DNA of 64,000 bases, from NCBI RefSeq assembly GCF_003432385.1, contig NZ_CP031841.1:2705579-2769578 (forward strand), in the 5' to 3' direction. The stretch comes from Breoghania sp. L-A4 (GTDB lineage: Bacteria; Pseudomonadota; Alphaproteobacteria; Rhizobiales; Stappiaceae). Below, piece by piece: positions 10,776-19,980 of this stretch. How positions within the stretch are numbered: position 1 is the first letter of the stretch; each line of letters starts with the position of its first letter. A program made the position numbers and the translations under genes. The notes beneath the pieces were generated by a model. It saw only the letters and a list, made by a program, of their open reading frames with translations. It was not told the origin of the DNA and did not search any database.

Positions 10776-12137
10776 TCAGTTGAAGGCGACCACGTTGCCG
10801 CCGCCGCTGATTGCGATCAGCTTGCCGCCGGCCGCGATCGGAGAAATATAGACCTTCTCCGACACATCGCGGGTCCAGGTGATCGTCCCGGTCGCCGGAT
10901 CGACACGGCTCATCTTGCCGTCGCTGGACAGCATCCACAATGCGCCGCCCGCCAACACCGGTCCCGCCCAGTTCGAGCGCTTCTTCTTGGTGTGGATGAT
11001 CGGCAGTTGCGTGCTCCATATCGGCGAACCGCTCTTGCGGTCAAGCGCAATCAGACGATCGCGCAGATCAATCAGGAAAACCGCGTTGCCGGCGACCACG
11101 GGCGTGTGCACGCTTCCCGCATCCTGTTCCCAGAGCCGATCGCCGTTCTTCAGGTTCACGGCGATGGTGCGACCCACCACGCTGGTGGCGAAAACGACGC
11201 CGTCGGAGATCACCGGGCTGGCGCTGACGTCCGCCAGACCCGACAGGGCCTGGGTGCGATAGGAGCTGTTGACCGCATCGATCCAGCGCGGCGAACCGCT
11301 CTTGGCGTCAATCGCCATCACTTCACCGGACGAGAACGGCACCACGACCGTGTCACCGGACACCGCCGGATTGGCAGCCGACAGAAGTCCGGCCGTCTCG
11401 GGAATGCCGGAGTAGGTCCACAGATCGCCGCCGTCTTCCTGGTTGAGCGCATAGACCTCATTGGTCTGCGTCACCACGAAGACCTTGCCGCCCACCGCCG
11501 TGGGCGCACTGCGCGCAGGCGCCTCGAGCTGCTTGGCCCAAAGCTGACGTCCGCTGGCGGCATCGAGCGCGACGACGGATCCGTAACCGGTCGCGGCGAA
11601 AATCCGTCCGCTGTCAGCGGCAACGCCGCCGCCGCTCGCAACACCCTTTTCACCCTCGGGACGCAACTGCGCCACCCACTGGCGGCCACCATTGCTCTGC
11701 GAAAGCGCCGTGACCTTTCCGGCAGGGTCATAGACGAAGACACGGCCCTGGTAGGAAATCGGCGACGCCGCGATCCGCGGTCCCGAACTGCCGAATGAGG
11801 TGATGCCCCCGGAGCTTGTCCCGACAGAGACGCGCCACGCCTTGCCGCCGGCGCCCGAATAGGAGGCATGCGCGGGGTTGTTGGCCGCGTTGCCGCCACC
11901 CTGGCTCCAGTCGGCTGCACCGGAGGGTCCGGGTACCGATGCCGTGCCACCGGTCTCGCCGGTGAGCGAACCGGCGCCTTCGAACAGCTCCTGGCGCTCA
12001 CCCTGCAGGATGTCCTCCCTCTCGGAGAAGGGATTCAGGGACGATGCGACATCGGACACCGAACTGCAGCCGGCGAGCACGGCGCAAGCGATTACCACGG
12101 ATGCGGCGGAAAAGGGCCTGGTCATACGCAACACCAT
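10776..12137 (-). CDS. bamB: BamB-like outer-membrane assembly lipoprotein (PQQ-type beta-propeller)
   Basis: A lipoprotein with signal peptide and lipobox VLAGC (Cys24), then repeated propeller blades with the pattern VFV.D..G.V.AL...G...W. In E. coli BamB is part of the BAM complex that inserts beta-barrel proteins in the outer membrane. About 453 residues, somewhat longer than E. coli BamB because of a low-complexity stretch after the lipobox. ATG 12137 overlaps the upstream stop (TGATG); an ATG at 12125 is an alternative. Its place before der, after a YfgM-like gene, supports the name. Confidence 0.87.
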   Translation of the reverse strand: MVLRMTRPFSAASVVIACAVLAGCSSVSDVASSLNPFSEREDILQGERQELFEGAGSLTGETGGTASVPGPSGAADWSQGGGNAANNPAHASYSGAGGKAWRVSVGTSSGGITSFGSSGPRIAASPISYQGRVFVYDPAGKVTALSQSNGGRQWVAQLRPEGEKGVASGGGVAADSGRIFAATGYGSVVALDAASGRQLWAKQLEAPARSAPTAVGGKVFVVTQTNEVYALNQEDGGDLWTYSGIPETAGLLSAANPAVSGDTVVVPFSSGEVMAIDAKSGSPRWIDAVNSSYRTQALSGLADVSASPVISDGVVFATSVVGRTIAVNLKNGDRLWEQDAGSVHTPVVAGNAVFLIDLRDRLIALDRKSGSPIWSTQLPIIHTKKKRSNWAGPVLAGGALWMLSSDGKMSRVDPATGTITWTRDVSEKVYISPIAAGGKLIAISGGGNVVAFN

Positions 12138-12802
12138 CAGTTGGCAACGCCATCGGCGCCGGCCGCGGCCAGCAGCGATTCCAGAACGCGGGCGCGGTTC
12201 ACGACGTCCGCAGGGGTTTCTGTATCGGCTTGAATCTCGGACACCCATGTGCTTGCCGTCTTGGCGTCGCCGGCTTTCCAGGCCGCCAGAGCCATGATTT
12301 CGCGCGCCGAATGACGCAGCGCGTGGTTCCCGTCGGTGACAATCGAAACTCGCGCTTCGACCGAGCTCCGGTCTTCGAGATCAAGCGCCAGATAGCCTGC
12401 GCGTACCCGCGCGAGATCCCGATTGACCGAACTGGCGGAACGGTCGTTTGCAATGGCGTCGAATTCGCTCACGGCCGCCGCGGCGTCGCCCTCGGCCGCC
12501 AGTTCAGCCGCCGCGCGCATGCGCGCCAGAAGCGGATAACCGCCCGTGGCATCGTTCATGTCCGTCAGCATCTCACGCGCCTTGGCGTGGTTGCCGGCAT
12601 CGGCTTCCTCAAGCGCGGCGAGGAACGCGTCCCCCGCCGTCTCCGCGCGCTGCGCCTGCCAGGCTTCCCATCCGCGGAAGCCCGCGGTGCCAGCAACGAT
12701 CAACACGGCAACGCCGATGATGTAGGGTGCAAATCGCGACCAGAGCCTGCCCAGGCGGTCCCGCCTGAGATCCTCATCAACCTCGCGAAAAATATCGGCC
12801 AT
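12137..12802 (-). CDS. YfgM-like tetratricopeptide membrane protein
   Basis: A 221-residue protein with one N-terminal transmembrane helix (FAPYIIGVAVLIVAGTAGF, near residues 24-42) after a short cytoplasmic MADIFREVDEDLRRDRL segment, then an alpha-helical, Ala-rich TPR-like domain. E. coli YfgM has the same layout, is anchored in the inner membrane, works with PpiD near the Sec translocon, and is also encoded just before bamB and der. I chose ATG 12802 as the family start. Confidence 0.83.
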   Translation of the reverse strand: MADIFREVDEDLRRDRLGRLWSRFAPYIIGVAVLIVAGTAGFRGWEAWQAQRAETAGDAFLAALEEADAGNHAKAREMLTDMNDATGGYPLLARMRAAAELAAEGDAAAAVSEFDAIANDRSASSVNRDLARVRAGYLALDLEDRSSVEARVSIVTDGNHALRHSAREIMALAAWKAGDAKTASTWVSEIQADTETPADVVNRARVLESLLAAAGADGVAN

Positions 12803-13051
12803 TGTTACTCGCTTAAACTTCTCATTCCGCCGCACCACGCCCGGACATGCTCCGGATCAAACGGCGATCGGCAAGGATCGTTGCGGGAATCGTCCAGAAA
12901 CCGGAACATCGCCCCGGAAAAAAGGTTCGCGGACCATACATGCTCACCGATTTGGACGCAATCGAGGCCGGACGGCAATCAGACACAAGAAATCCGCCAG
13001 CGATATGAAATCACCGACGGATCCTTGTTCGTCGCGTCGCGGTCCGTTCGG

Positions 13052-13888
13052 CTAGCCGCCCGAGGCGGCCTTCTTGTTGGCCGCATAGACATGATCTTCA
13101 GCCGGGAACGCCCGCGTGCGGACCTCCGTTGCGTATTCGGCCACCGCACTGTCGATCATGTCGCCGAGATTGGCGTATGTTTTCACGAATTTCGGCACCT
13201 TCGGCGAAAGGCCGAGCATGTCCTCCAGCACCAGAATCTGGCCGTCGCAGGCATTCGACGCGCCAATGCCGATCGTCGGGATGGCAATCGCGGCGGAAAT
13301 GCGCGCGGCAAGCGGCTCAACGATGCCCTCGAGCACCACGGCGAAGGCGCCCGCATCCGAGATCGCCTGCGCGTCTTCCTCAAGCGCAGCCCATTGGTTC
13401 TCGTCCTTGCCCTGCACGCGGAAGCCGCCCATCGTGTTGACCGATTGCGGCGTCAGCCCGATATGCGCCAGCACCGGAATGCCGCGATCCACGAGATAGC
13501 GCACGGTCGGTGCAATGTGCTTGCCGCCTTCGAGCTTGATCGCGCCGCAGCCGGTTTCCTTCATCACGCGCGAGGCAGTTGAAAACGCCTCCTTGGGATC
13601 GGCCTCGTAGCTGCCGAACGGCAGGTCGACGACGACCAGAGCCCGTTCGGATCCGCGCACCACCGCGCGCCCGTGCATGATCATCATGTCGACCGTGACC
13701 GGCACGGTCGTCTCCATGCCGTGCATGACCATGCCCAGCGAATCGCCGACGAGCATGAAATCGGCGTGTTTGTCGACAAGCCGCGCCGTATGCGCGTGAT
13801 AGGCGGTCAGGGACACGATCGGCATCCCGCCCTTGCGGCTCTTGATGTCGACGGCCGTCAAACGGCGCTTGGCTGCGTGGACCGACAT
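13052..13888 (-). CDS. panB: 3-methyl-2-oxobutanoate hydroxymethyltransferase
   Basis: The first step of pantothenate (CoA precursor) synthesis: ketoisovalerate plus methylene-tetrahydrofolate to ketopantoate. Motifs: [16 protein letters not shown] (metal- and substrate-binding Asp), [30 protein letters not shown] and IGIGAS..CDGQILV. It has 278 residues, the usual length. ATG 13888 follows GGGAGAATC. It stands alone, 250 bases upstream of the yfgM-like gene and without panC. Confidence 0.95.
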   Translation of the reverse strand: MSVHAAKRRLTAVDIKSRKGGMPIVSLTAYHAHTARLVDKHADFMLVGDSLGMVMHGMETTVPVTVDMMIMHGRAVVRGSERALVVVDLPFGSYEADPKEAFSTASRVMKETGCGAIKLEGGKHIAPTVRYLVDRGIPVLAHIGLTPQSVNTMGGFRVQGKDENQWAALEEDAQAISDAGAFAVVLEGIVEPLAARISAAIAIPTIGIGASNACDGQILVLEDMLGLSPKVPKFVKTYANLGDMIDSAVAEYATEVRTRAFPAEDHVYAANKKAASGG

Positions 13889-14110
13889 GATCGATTCTCC
13901 CACTCTCTGTTTGCCCGGACAGCGTGTCCGAGACGTACGGGCGGCAGTTGATGGCCCGTCGCGCATAAAGTGCGGAGAAACGGCTTCGCGCGACCGCGCG
14001 CCTCTCCGTATTTCACTATCGCCATCGCGTCATATGGTATCGCGACGCGGGATTCACAAAGTGCGCCGTTGTCATGAGGGCGTTGGCCAAACCCGCATAC
14101 GGGCGGCGGA

Positions 14111-14677
14111 TCAGGGAAGAACCGGAACGCCGATCAGCATTTCATGCAGTTTCAAGGCGAACAGCGCATACACGCCCAGGCCAACCATGACCGCCAGAAC
14201 ATCATTGATCCAGGGCCCGGCCGGTGCGGGAGCCGCGCCGCGGCGCTTCAGCGAAATCCGGTCGTAGACCGCCCAGGCGAGAAGCGTTGTGAACAGCACC
14301 AGCGACGCGAGGTCGCCATTGGCGAGCAGGTGCGCCAGGGCCCAGACCTTGATGGCCGTCACCATCGGATGCTTCACGGCCGCCGCGATCCGGCCCTTGA
14401 AGATCGACGCCGCGAGAAGCACGAAAGCGATCGCCACCAGCAGCAGCGTCAGGTGCCGCAGTCCCGTTGGCGGCTCGTAGATCACCGGAGAACCGGCAGC
14501 CCGCGCCATGGCGAATCCGTAGACGATCATCACCAGGCTCAACAGCGATGCGATGGAAAAGACAATCCGATAACCATTGGCGCCAAGTCGGTCCGTCAGC
14601 CCCGCACGCAATCCCGGGCGCGTAGGAATATGATGCGTCACGAGAAACAAGACCAGTCCGAGTATCAGCAGCCACAT
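14111..14677 (-). CDS. NnrU family membrane protein
   Basis: A 188-residue integral membrane protein with about five hydrophobic segments. It starts with MWLLILGLVLFLVTHHIPT and has the family's HP.VTAIKVWALAHLLANGDLASLVLF stretch. NnrU proteins are linked to nitric-oxide metabolism in denitrifiers but are also widespread in alphaproteobacteria without denitrification genes; none is nearby. ATG 14677 has GGGAGA seven bases upstream. Confidence 0.87.
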   Translation of the reverse strand: MWLLILGLVLFLVTHHIPTRPGLRAGLTDRLGANGYRIVFSIASLLSLVMIVYGFAMARAAGSPVIYEPPTGLRHLTLLLVAIAFVLLAASIFKGRIAAAVKHPMVTAIKVWALAHLLANGDLASLVLFTTLLAWAVYDRISLKRRGAAPAPAGPWINDVLAVMVGLGVYALFALKLHEMLIGVPVLP

Positions 14678-15315
14678 GGTAATCTCCCGTGCGGATTGCT
14701 TTTCCGCGTTTCCGACGCCTGTCTGGCGCTTGTATAGCAAAATGGCGAATTGCTGCAAAGCAACATCATCGCCACTGAGTCGTGCCCGCCAGAATAGCCT
14801 GGCGTCGCCGGCCCGTATTGCCTGGTTTCGGAACCGCTCGGTGATCCGGCCGCGCGGGACAATGCTCCGGCGGTTCCTCTGTTATCCCGAACACTCGCCA
14901 CTTCGCCCCGCCCTGCGAGCGGCGCGGCGAAAGCCGCAGGACCGATACCACGTTCGGCTGCCGGCATTCATGTAAACAGTAACGGCGAACAGGACGACCC
15001 CGGCTTCCAATGTGGCGTGGTGGAAACAGCCCGCCGTCATTCTCGGGAATCAGGGCTTTCGGGCACGGACGAGCAAGGCTGCCACCTCGTCCGAGCGCAA
15101 AATACATACGTTATATATCCTTGTAACAATCGACTATAGTCGCGCAAAATCAAACATTTAAAAATCGCTTGACCCGTGAAACGCTCTATTAAAAGTTTAT
15201 TGGCAGATAATGTCTTCCGCTCTTTTTGTTACGTCCTGCGATACTCAAGAACATTGCAACAAGAAACCCAGCCAGTACCCGAGATCCCCCGCAGCCGAAA
15301 TTCAATGGTGCCAGA
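14678..15315. other. Divergent intergenic region without a recognisable gene
   Basis: This 638-base stretch lies between the nnrU-like gene (-) and the HD-GYP gene (+). I see no convincing coding frame. The right third (about 15100-15220) is markedly AT-rich against its surroundings and holds TTGTAAC and TTGACC hexamers that could be promoter elements for the HD-GYP gene. I cannot place a promoter securely. Confidence 0.5.
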
Positions 15316-16482
15316 ATGGCCGATGTTTATCTGATCAGTGATGATCTGACCCGCGCCGAGAAACTGCGCGCCAAACTGGCATTCAATTTCTGGATTGAGA
15401 TCGCGCCGATCGACACGCTGCCCGATGGCGTGAACGAAGGCGATTGCATTTTGCTTATTGACTGCGACCTGGGCGAGAAGGCGAGTGCGGAGCCTTTGAA
15501 GGCTCTCATGGAGCGTGTCCCCTCGCCAGACAAAAGCATCGTTTTGGTCGACGGCAGCGGGTTCATTGGCCAGGCGCGCGGCAACGCGCTAGGCGGCGGT
15601 CAGATTTTCAGCCGCGGGATCAAGATCGCGACCCTGAGCTATGCGCTGGACACGATGCTGCACGACATCCGTCCGCTGCCGCAAAACGGCACGTCCCCGG
15701 AAGTGCGCCGGGTTCTCGACCAGGCCCGGCGGCTGCATCAGGACATCGCGCTGGCGGTGCACGACAACAAGGCCCTGCCGAAAAAGGCCATTGAGACGGT
15801 TTTGCGCAAACTGGTCGACGTCCTGGCCTTCCACGGCATCGGTTCGTGGATCGACGCCGTGCGCCTGCACCACAGCCATACCTATCGCCATTCGATGCTG
15901 GTGACCGGCTATGCGGTGGTCTTTGGGCAGCAGATGGCGCTGGACGCCGCTGACATCGATCTGCTGGCGATTGCCGCATTGTTGCATGACGTCGGCAAGG
16001 TACGGATCCCGCTCAGCGTGCTCGACAAGCCCGGCAAGCTGACGTCTGAGGAATTCGATCTCATCAAGAATCACCCCATCTACAGCCGCGACATATTGGT
16101 TGACGACGGACAATTCGCCCCCGCCGTGATCAACGCGGCCTATCAGCATCATGAATTCATCGACGGCTCGGGCTATCCGGAAGGCTTGAAGGGCGACCAG
16201 ATCGCGCCCCTCGTGCGCATGCTGACGATCGCCGACATCTACGCGGCGCTGACCGAGGTGCGGTCCTACAAGCGCGCCTACAGCAACCGCGAGGCGTTTC
16301 ACATCATGACGGAAATGGTCGGCAAGCTCGATAGCCGTCTTCTGAACGCCTTCCGGCCCATCGTTCTGGATGAAACCTTCGGCCGTGTGCGCCGGCGCAA
16401 GGCCGCCAATGCGCAGCAGGACCGCCCGGTCCTGCAAGCAGGCATCCATCCACTTGACCGCAACCGCACGGTTGCGATGTAG
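15316..16482 (+). CDS. HD-GYP domain protein with degenerate receiver-like N-terminus
   Basis: A 388-residue putative cyclic-di-GMP phosphodiesterase. Residues 1-120 look like a response-regulator fold (MADVYLISDD, then ILLIDCDLG). The HD-GYP domain has HSHTYRHSMLV, HDVGKVRIPLSVLDKPGKL, NHP.YS, HHEFIDGSGYPEGL and TIADIYAALT, so the metal ligands and the GYP motif are kept. ATG 15316 starts the conserved part; an upstream in-frame ATG at 15226 is less likely. A PilZ-type gene, a c-di-GMP receptor family, follows 187 bases later. Confidence 0.88.
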   Translation: MADVYLISDDLTRAEKLRAKLAFNFWIEIAPIDTLPDGVNEGDCILLIDCDLGEKASAEPLKALMERVPSPDKSIVLVDGSGFIGQARGNALGGGQIFSRGIKIATLSYALDTMLHDIRPLPQNGTSPEVRRVLDQARRLHQDIALAVHDNKALPKKAIETVLRKLVDVLAFHGIGSWIDAVRLHHSHTYRHSMLVTGYAVVFGQQMALDAADIDLLAIAALLHDVGKVRIPLSVLDKPGKLTSEEFDLIKNHPIYSRDILVDDGQFAPAVINAAYQHHEFIDGSGYPEGLKGDQIAPLVRMLTIADIYAALTEVRSYKRAYSNREAFHIMTEMVGKLDSRLLNAFRPIVLDETFGRVRRRKAANAQQDRPVLQAGIHPLDRNRTVAM

Positions 16483-16669
16483 CCCGCCTGCACCGGCGCG
16501 CGCAGGAGCGCGAGGCGGCGGCGCCGTGCTGTGATCCGTTTCTCAATCCGTGTTCTTGCGTATTCCGAAATCGCGCGATCATTAAAATTTTCAGCAATTG
16601 CAATACAGTGTGGTCAGAAGGCCATGGCTAGAGTGTCGCGAACAGAACTCTCATCGTCAGGCACGTCAG

Positions 16670-16984
16670 ATGGACACCGTCGAAAAAAGAAAACTCCACC
16701 GGCCCCGGATGCTTCAGGGCGGCAAGATCGTCTATGGCATGAACAACCTGCTGATCGACTGCATGATCCGGGACCGCACGGACATGGGCGCCCGACTGAA
16801 GGTCGCCATTTCCGCCGATGTCCCGAACCAGATCCGCCTGTTCGTCACCGGGGACAACGCCCTGACACCCGCACGGATCATCTGGCGCTCGGAACGCGAG
16901 ATCGGCATCGAGTTCACAGGACCGGCCGAGCCGATTCACGACGCGGCCGACCTTCAGCTTCGCGCCCTCCGCGTCCACGCCTGA
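16670..16984 (+). CDS. PilZ domain protein
   Basis: A 104-residue protein with the two c-di-GMP-binding signatures of PilZ domains in degenerate form: an RxxxR-like start (KRKLHRPRM) and a D.T.MGARL segment in place of (D/N)xSxxG, then a beta-barrel ending in ARIIWRSEREIGIEF. The start at 16670 is the first Met of the conserved part. Next to an HD-GYP gene, it could be a c-di-GMP effector, but ligand binding is not assured by the sequence. Confidence 0.75.
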   Translation: MDTVEKRKLHRPRMLQGGKIVYGMNNLLIDCMIRDRTDMGARLKVAISADVPNQIRLFVTGDNALTPARIIWRSEREIGIEFTGPAEPIHDAADLQLRALRVHA

Positions 16985-17299
16985 TCGACGGAAAGCGCCT
17001 CTCCAGCCCCCGGTTTCCTCAGCAGGTCCTGCTTGCACGGGAAAGTGTCGACGCGGAGGTTGAAAATTTCATCGCCGGCCGAAGAATATCGCGATAATTG
17101 TGATGTAATGCACTTTTGCCGCAGAGAATGCCGCGCTAAGATTCGCTGTGGCCGGACATAGCCCGGCTTCGGCGTGGCATTCCGGCCGCGCAACTTTTCT
17201 GAGAACCGAATTTGCTCGTGAAATGAATTGTGGAGCGTCCTGCTCGTCGGCCCTTTCTGTCTGCCAGCCGTCGCTCCGTCGTCGAAATGGGGGGTGAGT

Positions 17300-17770
17300 A
17301 TGCGTATTGTCTTGGCTATCGTATCGTTTTGCGCGTTTTTGGGACTGTCGGTGCCGGCACTGACAACCCAGGCAAACGCGACGGTTCGTCCGGGCTTTCG
17401 CTCCGGCGGACCAGACATCATCGCCGTGGTGGATATTTCCGATCAGCGGCTTCGGGTCTTTCGCTCCGGCAAGCTGCTGCACACCTGGAAGGTCTCCACG
17501 GCCGCGCGCGGCTATCGGACGCCGGTTGGGCGATATACGCCCTATCGCATTCACAAGATGTGGCGGTCGCGCAAATATCAGAACGCGCCCATGCCGTACT
17601 CGGTGTTCTTCCACAAGGGCTGGGCGGTGCACGGCACCGACGCGATCAAGCGTTTGGGGCGCCCCGCGTCGCACGGCTGCGTGCGCCTGCATCCCAAGAA
17701 TGCAAAAGTTCTTTATTCGCTCGTGCGCGAAGCCGGAATGCAAAACGCTTCCATCGTGGTGCAGAAGTAG
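17300..17770 (+). CDS. L,D-transpeptidase (YkuD family)
   Basis: A 156-residue exported enzyme that makes 3-3 peptidoglycan crosslinks or attaches proteins to the wall. A signal peptide (MRIVLAIVSFCAFLGLSVPA, probable cleavage near residue 27) is followed by the YkuD domain: IIAVVDISDQRLRVF, RTPVGRYTPYRI, the conserved HG in WAVHGTDAIKRLG and the catalytic SHGCVRLHP. ATG 17300 has GGGGTGAG just upstream. Small single-domain enzymes of this type are often multicopy in Hyphomicrobiales. Confidence 0.92.
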   Translation: MRIVLAIVSFCAFLGLSVPALTTQANATVRPGFRSGGPDIIAVVDISDQRLRVFRSGKLLHTWKVSTAARGYRTPVGRYTPYRIHKMWRSRKYQNAPMPYSVFFHKGWAVHGTDAIKRLGRPASHGCVRLHPKNAKVLYSLVREAGMQNASIVVQK

Positions 17771-17795
17771 GCGCCACGCGCGCTCCTGACCCAAT

Positions 17796-17827
17796 CGGCC
17801 GCTGGTGACAAACCCCGCCAGCGGCCG
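17796..17827. terminator. Hairpin between convergent L,D-transpeptidase and VOC genes
   Basis: A ten-base-pair perfect stem (17796-17805 with 17818-17827) with a 12-base loop in the 78-base gap between two convergent stops. There is no T tract on either strand, so it is only a possible terminator. Confidence 0.4.
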
Positions 17828-17848
17828 TATGCCGTCGAGTATCCCGGT

Positions 17849-18633
17849 TCACGCGCTCTTGTTTGCGGACATCAGGGAATATGTGACGCCCTGCGGGTCG
17901 ATCGCATTGGCAATCCACATGCCGCCGGGCACTTCCATCGGTCCATTGGTGATCGTGCCGCCCGCCTTGGCAACGCGCTCGATTGCCGATGTGATGTTAT
18001 CGACACCGAAATAGAAGTTCCACAACGGACCCGGCATGGAGTCCTGGCGGGTCATCATGGCCCCATGCCAATGCTGCCGTCGTCATTGCCGAACAACTGG
18101 TAGACGCCATCCGCGCCCATATCCATGGCGTCGCGCTTCTTCCAGCCAAACAGGCTCGAATAGAACGCGAAAGCCTCCTCGCCATTACCGGCATGCAGCT
18201 CCCGCCACCCCACATGTCCCACGGCCCCGTCTTCGGGCGCGCAAGCGTCCGCGTCGCCTTGTTCCGGCATAGCCGTTGGGCTGAACAGTCCGAAAACCGC
18301 GCCATGCGGATCGGCCGCAATGGCGATTCGGCCCACATTCGGAACGTCAAATGGCGGCCTGCAAATGCTGCCGCCGCTCGCGCGAACCCGCTCAGCGAAA
18401 TCGTCAATGTCAGCGACCCCAATATAGCCGGTCCAGCCCGGAGGCACGCCTTCGGGCGCGGTCATCAGCCCCGCAACCGGCGCGTCTCCGTAAGAAAAGA
18501 TCGTGTAGGGATGAGCTACGTGCCCGGGGTCCGCCGCATCCCAGCCAACGACCGCCGTATAGAACGCTTCCGCCGCGGCCATGTCGCCGACCGCCAGCTC
18601 GTACCAGACGAATTCAAAACGCGACTTGCTCAT
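17849..18633 (-). CDS. Two-domain VOC (glyoxalase/bleomycin resistance) protein, frame broken once
   Basis: Two vicinal-oxygen-chelate domains: residues 1-125 (FVWYELAVGDMAAAEAFYTAVVGW, ending in ADPHGAVFGLF) and 135-255 (VGWRELHAGNGEEAFAFYSSLFGW, then AIDPQGVTYSLM). Such proteins bind a metal and act on small molecules, but the substrate is not predictable. The frame breaks at the C4 run 18061-18064 (plus strand); one more base links GSIGMG to AMMTRQDS and gives 261 residues, the family norm. ATG 18633 lies behind GGAGACC. A divergent MarR gene starts 113 bases upstream and could regulate it. Confidence 0.83.
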
Positions 18634-18727
18634 CCAGGTCTCCTCCCCCGTCCGCCGGCTTCGCCAGCCGGAAAAAGCGCATGCGTCCCGGCGCGAACCA
18701 CAACGCGCCGGTTGACTATCTACGTTG

Positions 18728-18737
18728 ATATCAACAT
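18728..18737. promoter_or_regulatory. Palindrome, possible MarR operator
   Basis: The perfect ten-base palindrome TTGATATCAA lies between the divergent VOC and marR genes, just upstream of the marR start. MarR proteins often bind such AT-rich palindromes in their own divergent promoter. Assignment rests on position and symmetry only. Confidence 0.4.
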
Positions 18738-18746
18738 AAATGACCC

Positions 18747-19208
18747 ATGTCAAAACCCGGTATGCTTCCGTACGAAACGACCATTCTTGTCCGCGACAGC
18801 TGTCTGTGCCTGCATGTTCAGCGCGCGGCGCGTGCGCTGGCGCGCCGCTTTGATGACGCGCTCAGGCCACTGGGGCTGACCAACGGGCAATTCTCGTTGC
18901 TGATGTCGCTCAACCGCCCGCATCCTCCCGCCATCGGCCAGGTGGCGGAGGTGCTGGCGATGGACAGGACCACGCTCACCGCCGCGCTCAAGAGCCTTGA
19001 GCGGCGCGGTCTCGTCACAATCGAATGCAACCCGGCTGACAAGCGGTCCCGGCTTCTCCACCTGACCAATGACGGACGCGCCCTTCTGGCGCGCGCCTTC
19101 CCCGTCTGGAAACAGCATCACGCCGAAATCGACGCCGCTTTGCAGGATGCGGACCGTCTGCGCGGGGATCTCAATCAGGTGCTTGCGCTGCGGCCCGTCC
19201 CGGTCTGA
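18747..19208 (+). CDS. MarR family transcriptional regulator
   Basis: A 153-residue winged-helix regulator. The DNA-binding part is clear: GLTNGQFSLLMSL, IGQVAEVLAMDRTTLTAALKSLERRGLV and the wing NPADKRSRLLHLTNDG. It is divergent from the VOC gene. The intergenic region contains TATCTACGTTGATATCAACATAAA with the palindrome-like TTGATATCAA at about 18728-18737, a plausible operator. Confidence 0.86.
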   Translation: MSKPGMLPYETTILVRDSCLCLHVQRAARALARRFDDALRPLGLTNGQFSLLMSLNRPHPPAIGQVAEVLAMDRTTLTAALKSLERRGLVTIECNPADKRSRLLHLTNDGRALLARAFPVWKQHHAEIDAALQDADRLRGDLNQVLALRPVPV

Positions 19209-19223
19209 AGCCAATTCGCCCGT

Positions 19224-19412
19224 TCAGGAATCGGGCACATGCTCGGGCTTTCCCTTGCGGCTTCCGGAGGCGAACTCTTCAAGCTCCTCCTCGCTCATGC
19301 TCTCGTACATCGACCTGGCGGCCCCTTTCAGGTCCGACTTGTTCGTCTCGCCGCGTTTCGCCGAAAGGGCCGCGCCCGCAGCCTTCTGCTGCGCCTTGGA
19401 TTTCGCTGGCAT
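19224..19412 (-). CDS. DUF3008 family small protein
   Basis: A 62-residue basic and acidic protein starting MPAKSKAQQKAAGAALSAKR and containing MYESMSEEELEEFA, which is the DUF3008 pattern. Function is unknown; the family is common in proteobacteria and its composition suggests a disordered, nucleic-acid-associated or stress protein. ATG 19412 has a textbook AGGAGGT six bases upstream, which decides the start against longer frames. Confidence 0.82.
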   Translation of the reverse strand: MPAKSKAQQKAAGAALSAKRGETNKSDLKGAARSMYESMSEEELEEFASGSRKGKPEHVPDS

Positions 19413-19525
19413 GATCACCTCCTGCAGGTTCGCGCCGGCAGGCCCGTCGCGCAGAGAAGATCTTCGCGCAAGGACCCCGCCATCTGCGCAACGTCGTGGC
19501 GAGGAAAAGGTTCCGGCATCGCGTC

Positions 19526-19890
19526 TCAAGCAGAGTGGCGTACGGCGGCAACAGCATCGGCCTTAGCGGTCTTCGGCGCCAGGTCCACATGCTCATCACC
19601 CCAGGCCCTCAGCGCGCGGATCACGGGTTCAAGGCTGCGGCCGCGCGGGGTCAGGCTGTACTCCACCTTCGGCGGCACCACTGGATAGACCCTGCGGCTG
19701 ATCAGCCCATCGGCTTCCGGCGCGCGCAACTGAATGGTCAACGTGCGCTGCGCGCCCTCGAACAAATGATAGAGCACGACGCCCTTCCACTTTCCGGAGA
19801 TGAGTTCGGGCGTGCCTTCCACGGCGCAGCCGGGACTGCAATCAAGACGCTTGTGGCGGCTGCGCGGTATGGTGGTATCCTTTCTGACAT
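19526..19890 (-). pseudogene. HxlR family regulator with an internal deletion
   Basis: The C-terminal half is typical HxlR (EADGLISRRVYPVVPPKVEY, SLTPRGRSLEPVI) and so is the N-terminal CSPGCAVEG...ELISGKWKGVVLYHL. Two defects are visible. First, ATG 19890 reaches the right frame only if one A is added to the A3 run at 19881-19883. Second, FEGAQR joins directly to TLTIQLRA, so about 14 residues (the usual FNELRR...P.VTQR, part of the helix-turn-helix) are missing in frame. The deletion probably occurred between CGCAGCGC-like repeats. DNA binding is probably lost. It is divergent from the alcohol dehydrogenase gene, a common pairing. Confidence 0.75.
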
Positions 19891-19980
19891 TGGGCGCATT
19901 TTATGTGCGTACTTGCACCTCTCATATGTAAGGGGCATGTCTCGGGCAGGCAATTCACACCCCATGACGCAGGAGCCACC

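Noticed and set aside
10653-11798. A 381-codon frame opposite bamB
   Set aside because: Antisense shadow of bamB; no start signal and no domain.
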